Shown piece after piece: positions 53,807 through 63,049 of a stretch of 64,000 nucleotides of DNA. Below the pieces are notes generated by a model that did no database searches, had not been told where the DNA came from, and saw only the letters and a program-made list of their open reading frames with translations. This DNA is from Paenibacillus macerans. GTDB lineage: Bacteria > Bacillota > Bacilli > Paenibacillales > Paenibacillaceae. Each line of letters begins with the position of its first letter. Within the stretch, counting starts at the first letter, position 1. The position numbers and the translations under genes are program-made. The stretch lies in the NCBI RefSeq assembly GCF_023715465.1, contig NZ_JAMBOE010000004.1, positions 558,001 to 622,000 of the forward strand, in the 5' to 3' direction.

Positions 53807-54326
53807 TGCCATCAGTTCGTACAGCGCGGATGAATTGATTCGATTCGCGATTGAACGGAATCAAAAATTCGGTCAAGACAACAGCTATAGCTTGAATCCG
53901 AATAACGACAATGAGTTGATGATGCATCAAGACTTGATCGCTGAAGTTATCGAGCATTTCTTTGGTGTTCAAGTGAAGCACAAGTCCATTTCCGGGTATC
54001 GGTATAAGGATGGCTTCTATCGATGGGATGCGTACAGATGGGCATATACGGATTCTAACCTGTTTTCTCAAGTACAACGGTTATTGGATAATCAAAATGG
54101 CACATTGACGGCCGAAATCGGCGTGTTCCAAGACCTGAACGACTACGGGAATTTCAATAGCGAAGATCCTGACCATTTGCAAGCGAAAGCCATCCGCTAT
54201 CAACCTCAAGCTGCTGGTTCGGACGCTTCACACTTTTCCTATATCGGGACAGTAAGAGCAACTATTAAAAAGTCGGAATCCGATGACTGGATCTTGATTG
54301 ACTATAAAGTTGAAAGCATGTATTAA
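53736..54326 (+). pseudogene. C-terminal piece of the frameshifted extracellular-protein gene
   Basis: 196-residue frame. Only the part after about 53780 (SSVNFGTSPYIKDSAISSYS, then ADELIRFAIERNQKFG) continues the previous piece; the first 14 or so residues are an out-of-frame shadow. The domain ends with ESDDWILIDYKVESMY. The combination of an N-terminal membrane anchor and repeated envelope modules suggests a cell-surface or regulatory protein. The three pieces together would give about 550 residues. Confidence 0.55.
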
Positions 54327-54383
54327 TCACCATCGGTAAGATAGCCCATATGACTATAGATCACATTGATAAGGAGGCACTCC

Positions 54384-54965
54384 ATGCAACTTCAACAGAA
54401 GAAAATGAATAATGGCAGCATCCTGCCTGCACAAACTTCAATCCAGTTAGAGACTCCGATGAAAGCTTTCAAAAAATTGTACCTCATCTTTATCTTAATT
54501 GGAGGTATTGCACTTGCTTTCGGAGGTCCGGTCGGCATTCTATTCGGAATTGTAATAGGCTGGACAGCGGCATATCTTACGCTGCAAGGCATTTCAGGAT
54601 TCAAGCTTATGAAATTGAATTTTAAGGACTATCCTCTTCCCCACCCTGTAACAGATGTCCAGCTATACGAGCATTTATCGTCAATATCCTTTCATCCTGA
54701 TCTAAAACTGGAACAAGGAGTATGGGGGACACAATTTATTTTCAAGAATACGACAGCCCATAAAATTCACATTGATCAGAAAAAACAAACCTACTCTATA
54801 ATTTCGAAACTAACCAAAAAGAATCTCATAAAAAAGCGGCATAATCCTGGAGTTACTGAGTATTCGTTCGCGGTTACTGCCGTTCCGATTATGAAAGAAT
54901 TGGTCGATGAAGCGGCGGCGTCATTATCAGAGCCTGGTCCAGCATCCGCTAAAGGTTCAGATTAA
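54384..54965 (+). CDS. Membrane protein of unknown function
   Basis: 193 residues with two probable membrane helices at about 33-70 (YLIFILIGGIALAFGG and ILFGIVIGWTAAYLTL) and a basic C-terminal cytoplasmic domain of about 120 residues. No family recognised. AAGGAGG precedes the ATG at 54384 by 7 nt; an upstream TTG at 54366 is less likely. It is followed within 30 bp by another small membrane protein, so they are probably co-transcribed. Confidence 0.65.
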   Translation: MQLQQKKMNNGSILPAQTSIQLETPMKAFKKLYLIFILIGGIALAFGGPVGILFGIVIGWTAAYLTLQGISGFKLMKLNFKDYPLPHPVTDVQLYEHLSSISFHPDLKLEQGVWGTQFIFKNTTAHKIHIDQKKQTYSIISKLTKKNLIKKRHNPGVTEYSFAVTAVPIMKELVDEAAASLSEPGPASAKGSD

Positions 54966-54991
54966 GTTTACAAGGATTGGAGGTACCCTGA

Positions 54992-55213
54992 GTGATCGCC
55001 ATTTATGTAGTGCTAAGCGTTCCCTTTGGCTGGGCTTTCATTAGCAAACTGCAAAAAAACGTCACGGTGTTTACAACCATTTCAAACTACATCGTTTATA
55101 AGAGCATCCTCTCTACCTTTATTGGTTGGGCCGTTACGCCGTTTTATCTGATCTATTTTATTTTCAAAATGTTTCGGGGTAAAAAGCAACGAGTTAAGTC
55201 TTTAGAAAAATAG
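54992..55213 (+). CDS. Small membrane protein
   Basis: 73 residues, GTG start with GGAGG upstream. Two hydrophobic stretches (IAIYVVLSVPFGWAF and FIGWAVTPFYLIYFIF) and a basic tail (MFRGKKQRVKSLEK). Function unknown; it lies between two other envelope-type genes on the same strand. Confidence 0.6.
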   Translation: MIAIYVVLSVPFGWAFISKLQKNVTVFTTISNYIVYKSILSTFIGWAVTPFYLIYFIFKMFRGKKQRVKSLEK

Positions 55214-55251
55214 ATTACATTATAAACCATAATGAAATGAGGATAACCACT

Positions 55252-56559
55252 ATGCTCAAGAAACTAATAGCACTCGGTATTTCTTTCATGCTAATGTTTA
55301 GCGTTTCACAGGCTGTATTCGCAGCAAATGAGATTGGAATAAATATTGTCGGGCAAAAAGAAGGTGTTGTACATACACCAATAACGGAAGACGGTGTATT
55401 GGTATTTCCAATTGGTGAAATCCTCAAGTTCCTTGATCTTAGCGGTACAGAAATCGTTAATACTCGTGGAAAACCTATATATTCATATATCACATTTCAA
55501 GGGCAATGTTTCAAAATTACGGAAGGTCAGACAGACGTTCAGGAATACGAGGTAGATGAGTCAGGTGCGTGTATAAATGCCACCGGGAATACTTACCAAC
55601 TAGAGAAATCGGCACGCTATCTGGACGATCCAACTCTAGGCGTCTATGTTCCTTTGAGCTTTATTAGCAAAATCTTGGCGGATGCTCCTTATGGCAATAC
55701 ATTCGGCACAAAATATGTTGACGGTGCTTTGGAATTCAGTATGTACAAAGAAGATGGAACGGGCACAAAACAAGTCATCAATCCGATCAAACTTGCCATG
55801 AAAATCAATAGCCCGTGGTTACTAACAGAAGATGACGGAAAGAATTTTGACGATAACGATCATAATGTTACCCCCGTTATCCGCGACGGCAGCACGTTAC
55901 TTCCTATTGCACCGATCATCGAAAGGTTAGGTGGGACACCTACATGGACTGGCAGCGAACAGAAAGTTACAATCACCCTCGGCGATAACACAATTGAATT
56001 ATGGATTGATCAAAAAACTGCATCTGTAAACGGAACAAAGAAAGAATTAGCAGTTGCACCGACCATAATCAACGGAAGAACCATGATTCCTGTTCGGTTT
56101 GTTAGCGAGAACCTTGGCGCGACAATTCGCTGGAACGGAGATTCCCAAATAGTGTTGATTTATTATGGTGGCGCTGAGGAGAGCGCAACTGATTTATTCA
56201 GCTTTGATTATAAGATCACCATGCTTGATGCCGTTCAGAAGAAAGAGGATAATAAAAAAACGCTTGAAGATGTAGTGAAGGAAAATCAACAGAAACACGA
56301 GAAAGTTCAATATAACGACCATGATCCATTAGATTATTATGGAAAGATAATACATGTCGGGGATACTGTCGGTTCAGGCACATTCGACGGAATCGTCAAG
56401 AAAATAAACGGCACTAAAGTGCTTGTTTACTGGAATCATGCCAGCTTTATCGTAGAAAAAGGCAAGGAGAATGAAACAGCCGCATTGTTCGGGATCAAGT
56501 GGCTGGCCGAACAGTGGGTTGAAGCTAAAACAGTGACGGTTTCTACTCCGGGATATTAG
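55252..56559 (+). CDS. Secreted stalk-domain protein (copper amine oxidase N-terminal type)
   Basis: Exported, about 435 residues from the ATG at 55252 (GAGGAT upstream). Signal peptide at about 1-26 (MLKKLIALGISFMLMFSVSQ). A repeated stalk module of the copper-amine-oxidase N-terminal type is visible twice: LPIAPIIERLGGTPTWTGSE and IPVRFVSENLGATIRWNGDS with GRTM before it. The last 120 residues are Lys-rich, with a beta-strand segment (KVLVYWNHASFIVEKG). Such domains are common surface modules of Paenibacillus-like species. Its role on a mobile island is unknown. Confidence 0.8.
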   Translation: MLKKLIALGISFMLMFSVSQAVFAANEIGINIVGQKEGVVHTPITEDGVLVFPIGEILKFLDLSGTEIVNTRGKPIYSYITFQGQCFKITEGQTDVQEYEVDESGACINATGNTYQLEKSARYLDDPTLGVYVPLSFISKILADAPYGNTFGTKYVDGALEFSMYKEDGTGTKQVINPIKLAMKINSPWLLTEDDGKNFDDNDHNVTPVIRDGSTLLPIAPIIERLGGTPTWTGSEQKVTITLGDNTIELWIDQKTASVNGTKKELAVAPTIINGRTMIPVRFVSENLGATIRWNGDSQIVLIYYGGAEESATDLFSFDYKITMLDAVQKKEDNKKTLEDVVKENQQKHEKVQYNDHDPLDYYGKIIHVGDTVGSGTFDGIVKKINGTKVLVYWNHASFIVEKGKENETAALFGIKWLAEQWVEAKTVTVSTPGY

Positions 56560-56568
56560 CATTAGCAA

Positions 56569-56599
56569 GGGAGGGGCTAAATGGCTTCTCCTTTTTGTG
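56569..56599 (+). terminator. Terminator after the stalk-domain gene
   Basis: A GGAGGGGC/GCTTCTCC stem (partly wobble) around TAAATG, followed by TTTTTG on the plus strand. It lies 10 bp after the stop. Confidence 0.65.
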
Positions 56600-56766
56600 C
56601 ATCATTAGCCGATTAATTCTTTTCTTTTTTGATATTTGTACATAGTGATGATAAAGAGAAAGAACTATTCACAGGAGTGCAGAATAACAAAGAATAATGC
56701 CGATTAATGTCGATTAAATTGATTTAATGAACAGTATTGTAACTCTAATGCAAGGAGGAAATTTTT

Positions 56767-57072
56767 ATGTATGATGATTACTACTATGGAGAGATACTTA
56801 CTGTCCAAGAGATGGCCGAATTGTTGAAAATCGGTATGAACACGGCATATAATTTGGTTAATTCCGGTGAGATCGAATCGTTCAGGGTGGGTAATTCACA
56901 TCGGATTCGGCGTTCTGCCGTTACGGACTATATTATTAGAAAGAGCACCGGTTCCTATCGAAACGAAAGGAGTTTTACGATTAATGTTATATGTAAATTC
57001 AAATACAGAAAAAGCATTGGAAATACTAGTCGAAAACTACCATTTACCTCTTCATGGTGCCCAGAAAATTAG
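56767..57072 (+). CDS. Excisionase-type helix-turn-helix protein
   Basis: 101 residues. The first 60 residues are a HTH_17/excisionase-like winged helix: ILTVQEMAELLKIGMNTAYN, then RVGNSHRIRRSAVTDYI. AAGGAGG lies just before the ATG. The C-terminal 35 residues run over the start of the next gene in another frame and look unconserved. It may regulate the following large gene or be a second excisionase; the island also encodes one at 61492. Confidence 0.75.
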   Translation: MYDDYYYGEILTVQEMAELLKIGMNTAYNLVNSGEIESFRVGNSHRIRRSAVTDYIIRKSTGSYRNERSFTINVICKFKYRKSIGNTSRKLPFTSSWCPEN

Positions 57073-58309
57073 CAATATTTACGAATTGGCGGATTATGTA
57101 TTTGAAAAATGCTATCATCTTATTCCGAACGATATAAAAGAATTCTTTGAAATAGGTCAAGAAAAAACTGTTTTTACAAAACCAGATTTAATCAGGCATC
57201 TGATTACTAACGCTTATATGGTGCAACTTATCGAATCCGAAGGCAAAATTCATACATCCGGTGCTTTCTTTAACCGAGTGTATAACTTTATTGATATTGC
57301 TATAGCGAAAAATCAACCAGTTTGGTACTTGTTTGAGGACAAGGTTGTTCCCCGAATAGCAGAAGAATTCTCCAAAAAACTAAGCGAACACTGGATGAAT
57401 CGAGATACAGGTAAAAAGGCTAATACCTTTCCCTCCTTTATTGCTCCGTTAATTGCTTTTCAAGCCATTCATGTAGATTCTCATAGGGTTCTAAAGGGAC
57501 ACATGGATAATCAGCATAGTTCGAGCTATTTCAAACAGCATAAAGAAGCTACAAAAAAACTTCACTTGCATTTTAGCAATAATTTCAAATTTTTGTTAGA
57601 TCAGTTTCCTAATATCGATAGAATAGAGCGCCTGTTTGAAAATAATCAGATGATTTATCACCCTGTACTTAACAGGATTCTATTTGAGCGTGAATATCAA
57701 ATAGGACTTGCAAACAAAATCGCAATATTAACGATGAACGAGTCCGAAGAAATCAAACTCCAATACTATCGATTATTAAGTGCACTCGCACTTCTCTCAA
57801 ATATAAATGGAAGATTATTCTATTTACCTTACATTCGAACAAGTGGGAGGATGGAGAAGTTAAGCTCTGCCTTTATAGGTATGGCGTTGATAACGATTCC
57901 TGTCATGGAATCCTACTTTCTATTTTTATTGAAAAAGAAAGGATTCTCTGTAAATGCTTCTGCCATGCAAAGATTCATGAATGAGAAAGATTTTTTCATT
58001 GACGTTAGAACCCAACCAGAGGCCATTCCTGGTATTAGAAATCAAATTTTTGCTGCAAAATTAGGCTTGCAATGGGAACTTGCAGATATGCCTTTCGAGC
58101 ACATTAAGAACATTTTAATAGTCCTCAACAAAGTTGCAGAAATTCAAACGAGTCATTTGAACGATATTTACTTGAATCCATACGATTTTTTGAAAAATAA
58201 CGGATATGACAAATATGACCTGTTCTTATTCAATGAAAATAAGGATCGAATGATCGAAGCGCTCTCACAAGTGGTCAAAGAAAAATATTTCGACGTACTG
58301 TCTGCATAG
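56984..58309 (+). CDS. Unknown protein downstream of excisionase-like gene
   Basis: 441 residues from the ATG at 56984 (AAAGGAG 11 nt upstream), overlapping the previous gene by 89 bp, so translation is coupled. Family not recognised. It is highly helical and rich in Lys, Phe, Asn and Ile, with no signal peptide. VMESYFLFLLKKKGFS is hydrophobic but short of a clear membrane helix. No enzymatic motif seen. A perfect palindrome follows its stop. Its high AT content fits the mobile element. Confidence 0.6.
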   Translation: MLYVNSNTEKALEILVENYHLPLHGAQKISNIYELADYVFEKCYHLIPNDIKEFFEIGQEKTVFTKPDLIRHLITNAYMVQLIESEGKIHTSGAFFNRVYNFIDIAIAKNQPVWYLFEDKVVPRIAEEFSKKLSEHWMNRDTGKKANTFPSFIAPLIAFQAIHVDSHRVLKGHMDNQHSSSYFKQHKEATKKLHLHFSNNFKFLLDQFPNIDRIERLFENNQMIYHPVLNRILFEREYQIGLANKIAILTMNESEEIKLQYYRLLSALALLSNINGRLFYLPYIRTSGRMEKLSSAFIGMALITIPVMESYFLFLLKKKGFSVNASAMQRFMNEKDFFIDVRTQPEAIPGIRNQIFAAKLGLQWELADMPFEHIKNILIVLNKVAEIQTSHLNDIYLNPYDFLKNNGYDKYDLFLFNENKDRMIEALSQVVKEKYFDVLSA

Positions 58310-58320
58310 TGAACAGCAGC

Positions 58321-58362
58321 TAAAAGCGGAGTTACCCGAACGTTCGGGTAACTCCGCTTTTA
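58321..58362. terminator. 42-bp perfect palindrome after the 441-residue gene
   Basis: 58321-58341 is the exact reverse complement of 58342-58362 (arms begin TAAAAGCGGAGTTACCCGAA). A very stable hairpin with T-rich ends on both strands, placed 12 bp after a stop codon, so a bidirectional terminator is likely; an operator role is also possible. Confidence 0.7.
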
Positions 58363-58507
58363 AATTCTAAATATATCATAATATCAGCTAATAAAGCTAG
58401 CGTTTTTCAAAAAAAACTACCTGGGTAAGCGGAAGTTTTCAAAAATGCAAAGAAGTATGATTATTCACAGAGGCGCCTCTCAAACAAAAATCTAGGAGCT
58501 GAAATGA

Positions 58508-59083
58508 ATGGTCGAAAAATCGTTGTTCGAAAATCTTACTGAGAAGGAACAGAGACTTCTTAACCAGCTATCAAAAAAGAAAAAAGACATCCAGGTCTTG
58601 TCTTGTAATGGGAAAGAGTCTTGCGCAGTTATTGACCACACAAAACTTGAACCATACAACCTCATTATAGGTATTATTCGAAACGATGAAAAGCTCTGCA
58701 TTGGTCAATACGACGGGCAGCATTTTTCTTTCCCTGTCGATGAATCTACAAGTTTAATAAGAGTCTGGATAGATGTTATAGGACAGGACGACGTTAAATT
58801 TCACATCAATTGTCGTGACCAATATTATGAACTTTTCAATGATGACGAAGAGGTCGAATACAATGACGAGATCATGATTGCGCTGCTCCATTGTCCAGAC
58901 TTCGTCCAGTTCTCGGTGTATGACGGTAATTTACCATACAGGAAGTTAAGTCATATCTTTACCTCATCGAGGACAGCAAGCGAAAATATCAAAATCATTG
59001 CTCACAGTATGCTGAATCAGCACTTCCCTGGTCTTTCCCGTTTTTTAATCCAGTTAGATGGTGATGGGAATGAAGCGGAATAA
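58508..59083 (+). CDS. Unknown protein co-transcribed with SF3 helicase
   Basis: 191 residues, acidic, soluble, family not recognised. AGGAG lies 9 nt before the ATG. The first 30 residues are a charged helix (SLFENLTEKEQRLLNQLSKK), followed by mixed strands and helices. It overlaps the helicase gene by 26 bp, so the two are probably translated together. Perhaps a loader or accessory factor for replication; this is inferred from position. Confidence 0.6.
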   Translation: MVEKSLFENLTEKEQRLLNQLSKKKKDIQVLSCNGKESCAVIDHTKLEPYNLIIGIIRNDEKLCIGQYDGQHFSFPVDESTSLIRVWIDVIGQDDVKFHINCRDQYYELFNDDEEVEYNDEIMIALLHCPDFVQFSVYDGNLPYRKLSHIFTSSRTASENIKIIAHSMLNQHFPGLSRFLIQLDGDGNEAE

Positions 59084-60797
59084 TCGGACACCATATCGTC
59101 AAAAAGACTTTGCGGACGCTGATGATTCTCTCTACGAGCAACTGGAAGAAATTAGATCGGGAAGATTGAATACAGATTTTCTGAAATCTAAAAACATGGA
59201 ACTGGGCACTATGGACAGCGACTTCTCATGGCCTACTAATCGAAGTGTTAGTAGTTCATTCATGCAATCGAACGATATGACCAGCGGTGAGATAATTACC
59301 CCCTCTACGTTACGGCGTGGGGGGATACAGCAAGAATACATGGATAGACATAGTATGCAGATTGACGAACCGGTAAACAAGGTGAACGAAGCTTCTTTAA
59401 ATCAGGAATGCCCTGAGAAGAACTATAACGAAAGCCAAGAAGCAAAGATACCGCTCGATGTCCAAGCGATGAAGGCTTTACTTGAAAAACGGAAGGTTCG
59501 ATGCTGCGGTACAACGGTGTTTCTCTATGAAGAAGAATTTGGTTGTTTCGAGGAGCAAACGGAAGCGAGTCTCTACGTGGCCATTCGAAAGTGTTTGCCC
59601 CCTGAATTGGACATGAAGCTCGGGAAACACAAGATGGCAGAAGTTGTCCACCGCCTTGTTAGTAGTCCGGAGCATCAAGTTTCTTACACGGAATTCGACA
59701 GCCACACGCATTTAATCAATTTTCGGAATGGGGTCTTCGATGTAAGCCAGCAGAGATGCTATCCGCATAGTCCGGACTACTTATTTACCAGTTACGTTGA
59801 TTCCGAACTCGGGGAGTCGACTTCCGGTATTCGGGTTTATCGCCCGGATCAAGAAGACGAAGAGCGCGGAAGTTGTTTTAAACGTTTTCTAGATGATGGC
59901 ACGGCTGGGGATCGTCTGAAAATGAAGTCTCTACAGCAATTTATGGGCTACATTCTCAGCAATGAATGGCGGGCTAAGAAGTTCTTCGTTCTGATTGGCC
60001 TTCCTCACACCGGTAAGAGCTTATGGCTTTCGCTAATTCGTTCAATGATTGGCTCCAAGCATACGACTGCAATGTCGCTAAAGCAACTTGGTGAGAATCG
60101 GTTTATGAGCGCCGAGCTAATCAAATCCAAGGTCAATATAAGCCCTGAATTGGATGAGAACGGAGCTATAAAAGGCACAGATATCATTAAGGCAATCACC
60201 GGGGGCGACCTTATAACAGCCGAAAAGAAGGGTAAAGACCCGTTCCACTTCTATGGAAAAACGAAGCTCGTTGCGTGTGGTAACCATATGCCTTTGCTCA
60301 ACAAGCTGGATGGAACAACCGCTTTCACTGACAGAATCCATTTTCTTGTGTTCTCCAATACCATCCCGGAAGAACAAAGGGACAAATCGTTACTGAACAA
60401 ATTAATTGCGGAGAAGACGTACATTGTGGAATGGGCATTGGAAGGTTTGCGCGAGTTAATGGACAATAATCTGATCTTTACGGAAAGTGATGAGGCTCGT
60501 GCTTTTAAATCGCGGTACATTGCTGAATTGAATAATGTAACAGAGTTTGTTCATGAACGATGTCATGTAGATCTGAACAACGATGAGTGCAAGGTCCATC
60601 GCAAAGTTCTTTTTCCAGCTTACAAACAATACTGTCGGGATAATGGCTATAAGTCGCTGAGTAAGCAAGAGTTTTTTGTAGAGGTATCAAAACTTAATGT
60701 TCAGTCCGGCAAAATGAGGATCAGTGGGTCTACTCCTCTGGAAGGTTTTCGGGGAATACGACTAAAGACAAAAGCCGAGCTTAAAGCCTCTTTCTGA
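59058..60797 (+). CDS. Phage/plasmid-type SF3 helicase (D5/P4-like)
   Basis: 579 residues. The first 130 residues are poorly conserved. A D5-N-type domain follows at about 130-260 (LINFRNGVFDVSQQRCYP). The SF3 helicase domain covers about 270-450: Walker A GLPHTGKSLWLSL, motif B region INSKV-to-ELDENGAIKGTD, motif C KLVACGNHMPLL, sensor Arg in AFTDRIHFLVF. No primase catalytic motifs are visible upstream, so this copy looks helicase-only. It would unwind the element's origin. The start at 59058 overlaps the previous gene; an ATG at 59070 is an alternative. Confidence 0.87.
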   Translation: MVMGMKRNNRTPYRQKDFADADDSLYEQLEEIRSGRLNTDFLKSKNMELGTMDSDFSWPTNRSVSSSFMQSNDMTSGEIITPSTLRRGGIQQEYMDRHSMQIDEPVNKVNEASLNQECPEKNYNESQEAKIPLDVQAMKALLEKRKVRCCGTTVFLYEEEFGCFEEQTEASLYVAIRKCLPPELDMKLGKHKMAEVVHRLVSSPEHQVSYTEFDSHTHLINFRNGVFDVSQQRCYPHSPDYLFTSYVDSELGESTSGIRVYRPDQEDEERGSCFKRFLDDGTAGDRLKMKSLQQFMGYILSNEWRAKKFFVLIGLPHTGKSLWLSLIRSMIGSKHTTAMSLKQLGENRFMSAELIKSKVNISPELDENGAIKGTDIIKAITGGDLITAEKKGKDPFHFYGKTKLVACGNHMPLLNKLDGTTAFTDRIHFLVFSNTIPEEQRDKSLLNKLIAEKTYIVEWALEGLRELMDNNLIFTESDEARAFKSRYIAELNNVTEFVHERCHVDLNNDECKVHRKVLFPAYKQYCRDNGYKSLSKQEFFVEVSKLNVQSGKMRISGSTPLEGFRGIRLKTKAELKASF

Positions 60798-61043
60798 AAA
60801 ATGGTAATTACATTGCTACATTGGCTACGCTATTAGAAATGTTCAAGCAATTAGGTGTATTACAGTACTTTTAACGGAGCTTGCTGTCACCTATTACTTT
60901 GCTACATGCAGCAACAACCTACGTGATTCAGAGGCTGCGTCAATCACTACCCGATAATCACCCCAACATCTAAGTACACACGTTATTCCCGTAATCTCGG
61001 TTATATATTATTCATCTGAATACACTGGAAAGAAGGTTTTAGC
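60798..61043. other. Intergenic region after the helicase
   Basis: About 250 bp with nothing recognisable. It could carry the replication origin or the promoter of the next gene. Confidence 0.4.
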
Positions 61044-61463
61044 ATGAAAGAGAATCCGATAAACCGCAGCGAGGTTTATTTTTCGAATGAAGCTCATAAG
61101 CAAAATTTTCAAAAATGCGAACAAAAATTTCCTTGCCGCACGAAGGAATACACCTCTACTTGTTACCTGGCCGCATATCCAGAAATTTTCAAGTGCTTCT
61201 ATCTTGAACAGCAAGAATATGGACCATTCGACTGGTACTTTGATTGCTTAGATCATGTTTCGCTCCAAGAGCATCGCTCGACAGGCTCAACAGCTCCATT
61301 AACCGGTCAAACCACTGCACTTGTACACCTTGCACTTAATCTGTGGAATGGACAAGAATTTGACCTTACCGAAGGCCTAACTATTTGGGACTACGAGCTA
61401 TACCGCGTTGCACTGCAAGCAATCGAACTACGAAGAAATACACCGGAGCTTATCATTCAATAA
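61044..61463 (+). CDS. DUF6075-like protein
   Basis: 139-residue soluble protein resembling DUF6075, a small family common in firmicute mobile elements (from memory): YFSNEAHKQNFQKCE near the start, YLAAYPEIFKCFY in the middle, and ALVHLALNLWNGQEFDL then VALQAIELRR near the end. Function unknown. AAGG precedes the ATG. It lies 28 bp before the excisionase gene on the same strand. Confidence 0.6.
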   Translation: MKENPINRSEVYFSNEAHKQNFQKCEQKFPCRTKEYTSTCYLAAYPEIFKCFYLEQQEYGPFDWYFDCLDHVSLQEHRSTGSTAPLTGQTTALVHLALNLWNGQEFDLTEGLTIWDYELYRVALQAIELRRNTPELIIQ

Positions 61464-61491
61464 TATCCGTAATTTAAGGAGGCTAAACCAA

Positions 61492-61722
61492 ATGAGCAAT
61501 ACAGCACACACTACTAAGCTTAACCAGCTTTATACTCATAACACTCTCACATTTTCTGAAGCCTGGGAATTTATTTTTCAAGGCAAGATTTCCAAGGACA
61601 AACTTTATAGCGAAGTACGGGCAGGTAGGATCCCACACTTTCGTATAGGAACCAAGATCTATTTTAGAAGAACCACTTTAGAAGCTTGGTTTCAAGAGCA
61701 AGAACGCATCAGCTTAAGATAA
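61492..61722 (+). CDS. xis: Excisionase (Xis) of the island
   Basis: 76-residue DNA-binding protein. SEAWEFIFQGKISKDKLYSE and GRIPHFRIGTKIYFRRTTLE form the winged-helix of the excisionase (HTH_17) family. AAGGAGG lies just upstream of the ATG at 61492, while an in-frame ATG at 61408 would extend into the previous gene. It sits directly before the integrase, the classic xis-int order, and would favour excision at the rlmD site. Confidence 0.85.
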   Translation: MSNTAHTTKLNQLYTHNTLTFSEAWEFIFQGKISKDKLYSEVRAGRIPHFRIGTKIYFRRTTLEAWFQEQERISLR

Positions 61723-61731
61723 TTTCACAAA

Positions 61732-61770
61732 AAACAGAAAGGCTCGTCGTTCTCACGAGCTTTTCTGTTT
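61732..61770 (+). terminator. Terminator between excisionase and integrase
   Basis: Arms AAACAGAAAGGCTCGT and ACGAGCTTTTCTGTTT (one mismatch) with a 7-nt loop, followed by AAGC on the plus strand. It would uncouple xis from int transcription. Confidence 0.7.
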
Positions 61771-61824
61771 AAGCAACATCTAATTATCCAACAAAAAGCT
61801 AACTTGGAATCAGGAGGTAACCCC

Positions 61825-63039
61825 ATGGCAAGTATAGAAAAACGCGGAGAAAATTCTTGGAGACTTGTAGTCGAGACTGGATATGATCCGAGTGGTAAGC
61901 GCCTCAAACGTTACAAAACGATCAAAATCGAAGATCAGGCGCTCTTAAAAACCACAAAGCGATTGAAAGATCATCTGCAAGAAGAACTTATGAAATTCAA
62001 AATTGAAGTAGAAGCCGGAGAATATATTGCACCTGAGAAGATGACGTTTGGGGAATTTGTGAAAGAATGGGAAGACAAATATGCAAGTAAACACTTGGCA
62101 GAAAAGACCTTATACACTTATCAATCTAACCTAAAAAATAGAATTCTCCCGGCATTTAGTCATTTGCGGATCGACCAAATCAAAACCATGCACATCGTTA
62201 GCTTTATAAACTCACTGTCAGATGAGGGTAAAAGACTAGGGTTTAGAAAGGGAAATTTATCTGCCGGTACAATTGAGATCAATCATCGGATATTGAAAAA
62301 TATTTTCACACGTGCTGTCGAATGGAAATTAATCAAGGACAATCCGGTTGCTGGAGCGAAGAAGCCTCTCGTCAAACACAAGCAAATTATTCCCTACGAT
62401 GAAGACGAAGTTCAAGACCTCTTACTTGCATTACAGAAAGAGCCGATACATTGGAGAATTATGATTACCTTAGCCCTTACAACGGCGCTAAGAAGAGGAG
62501 AGTTATTAGCCTTAGAGTGGAAGCATGTCGATTGGAACACAGGTACTATTGATGTCTTGCAAAGCGTTTCAATGTCACCTGCTGGTAATGCGCATGTAAA
62601 AGAGCCGAAAACTAAAAACTCAAAACGGAAGGTATCTCTTCCAAACTCCATGTTGGAAGAGCTGAGAGAGTATTATCTTCATAAAATTAAAGAACGTGAT
62701 AAAATTGGAGACCGATGGCAAGGTGGGGACTACTTTTTCATGTTCTGTCATCCTGACGGCAAGGCTTTCCATCAGGAGCGACCTTACCTATGGTTCCGAA
62801 ACTTCATCAAGAAAAACAAATTGAGATACATTCGATTCCATGATCTTCGCCATACTTCGGCTACATTACTCATTAATCAAGGAGTACACGCTAAGATCAT
62901 TTCCGAAAGACTTGGACATGGGAATATCAATACCACTATGAACGTTTACGGCCATGCATTAAGATCTGCCGATCAGTCAGCGGCTGACAAGTTCGAAACA
63001 ATCCTACTACGAAAACAGGGACAACAGGGACGGAAATAA
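61825..63039 (+). CDS. int: Tyrosine-type site-specific integrase
   Basis: 404-residue phage-type integrase. N-terminal AP2-like DNA-binding domain (SWRLVVETGYDPSGKRLKRY), core-binding domain at about 70-180 (KTLYTYQSNLKNRILPAF), catalytic domain from about 200: Arg in TALRRGELLALEW, HDLRHTSATLLINQG, GHGNINTTMNVYGH with the nucleophile Tyr. The start at 61825 is fixed by AGGAGG; the TTG at 61804 is rejected. It would insert the element at the 3' end of rlmD, which begins 37 bp beyond its stop. A related but decayed copy lies at 30.25 kb. Confidence 0.92.
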   Translation: MASIEKRGENSWRLVVETGYDPSGKRLKRYKTIKIEDQALLKTTKRLKDHLQEELMKFKIEVEAGEYIAPEKMTFGEFVKEWEDKYASKHLAEKTLYTYQSNLKNRILPAFSHLRIDQIKTMHIVSFINSLSDEGKRLGFRKGNLSAGTIEINHRILKNIFTRAVEWKLIKDNPVAGAKKPLVKHKQIIPYDEDEVQDLLLALQKEPIHWRIMITLALTTALRRGELLALEWKHVDWNTGTIDVLQSVSMSPAGNAHVKEPKTKNSKRKVSLPNSMLEELREYYLHKIKERDKIGDRWQGGDYFFMFCHPDGKAFHQERPYLWFRNFIKKNKLRYIRFHDLRHTSATLLINQGVHAKIISERLGHGNINTTMNVYGHALRSADQSAADKFETILLRKQGQQGRK

Positions 63040-63049
63040 CTTCCGTCCC
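63027..63049 (+). terminator. Hairpin overlapping the integrase stop
   Basis: GGGACGGAA and TTCCGTCCC arms around the stop codon region. It probably ends integrase transcription before it opposes rlmD. Confidence 0.5.
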
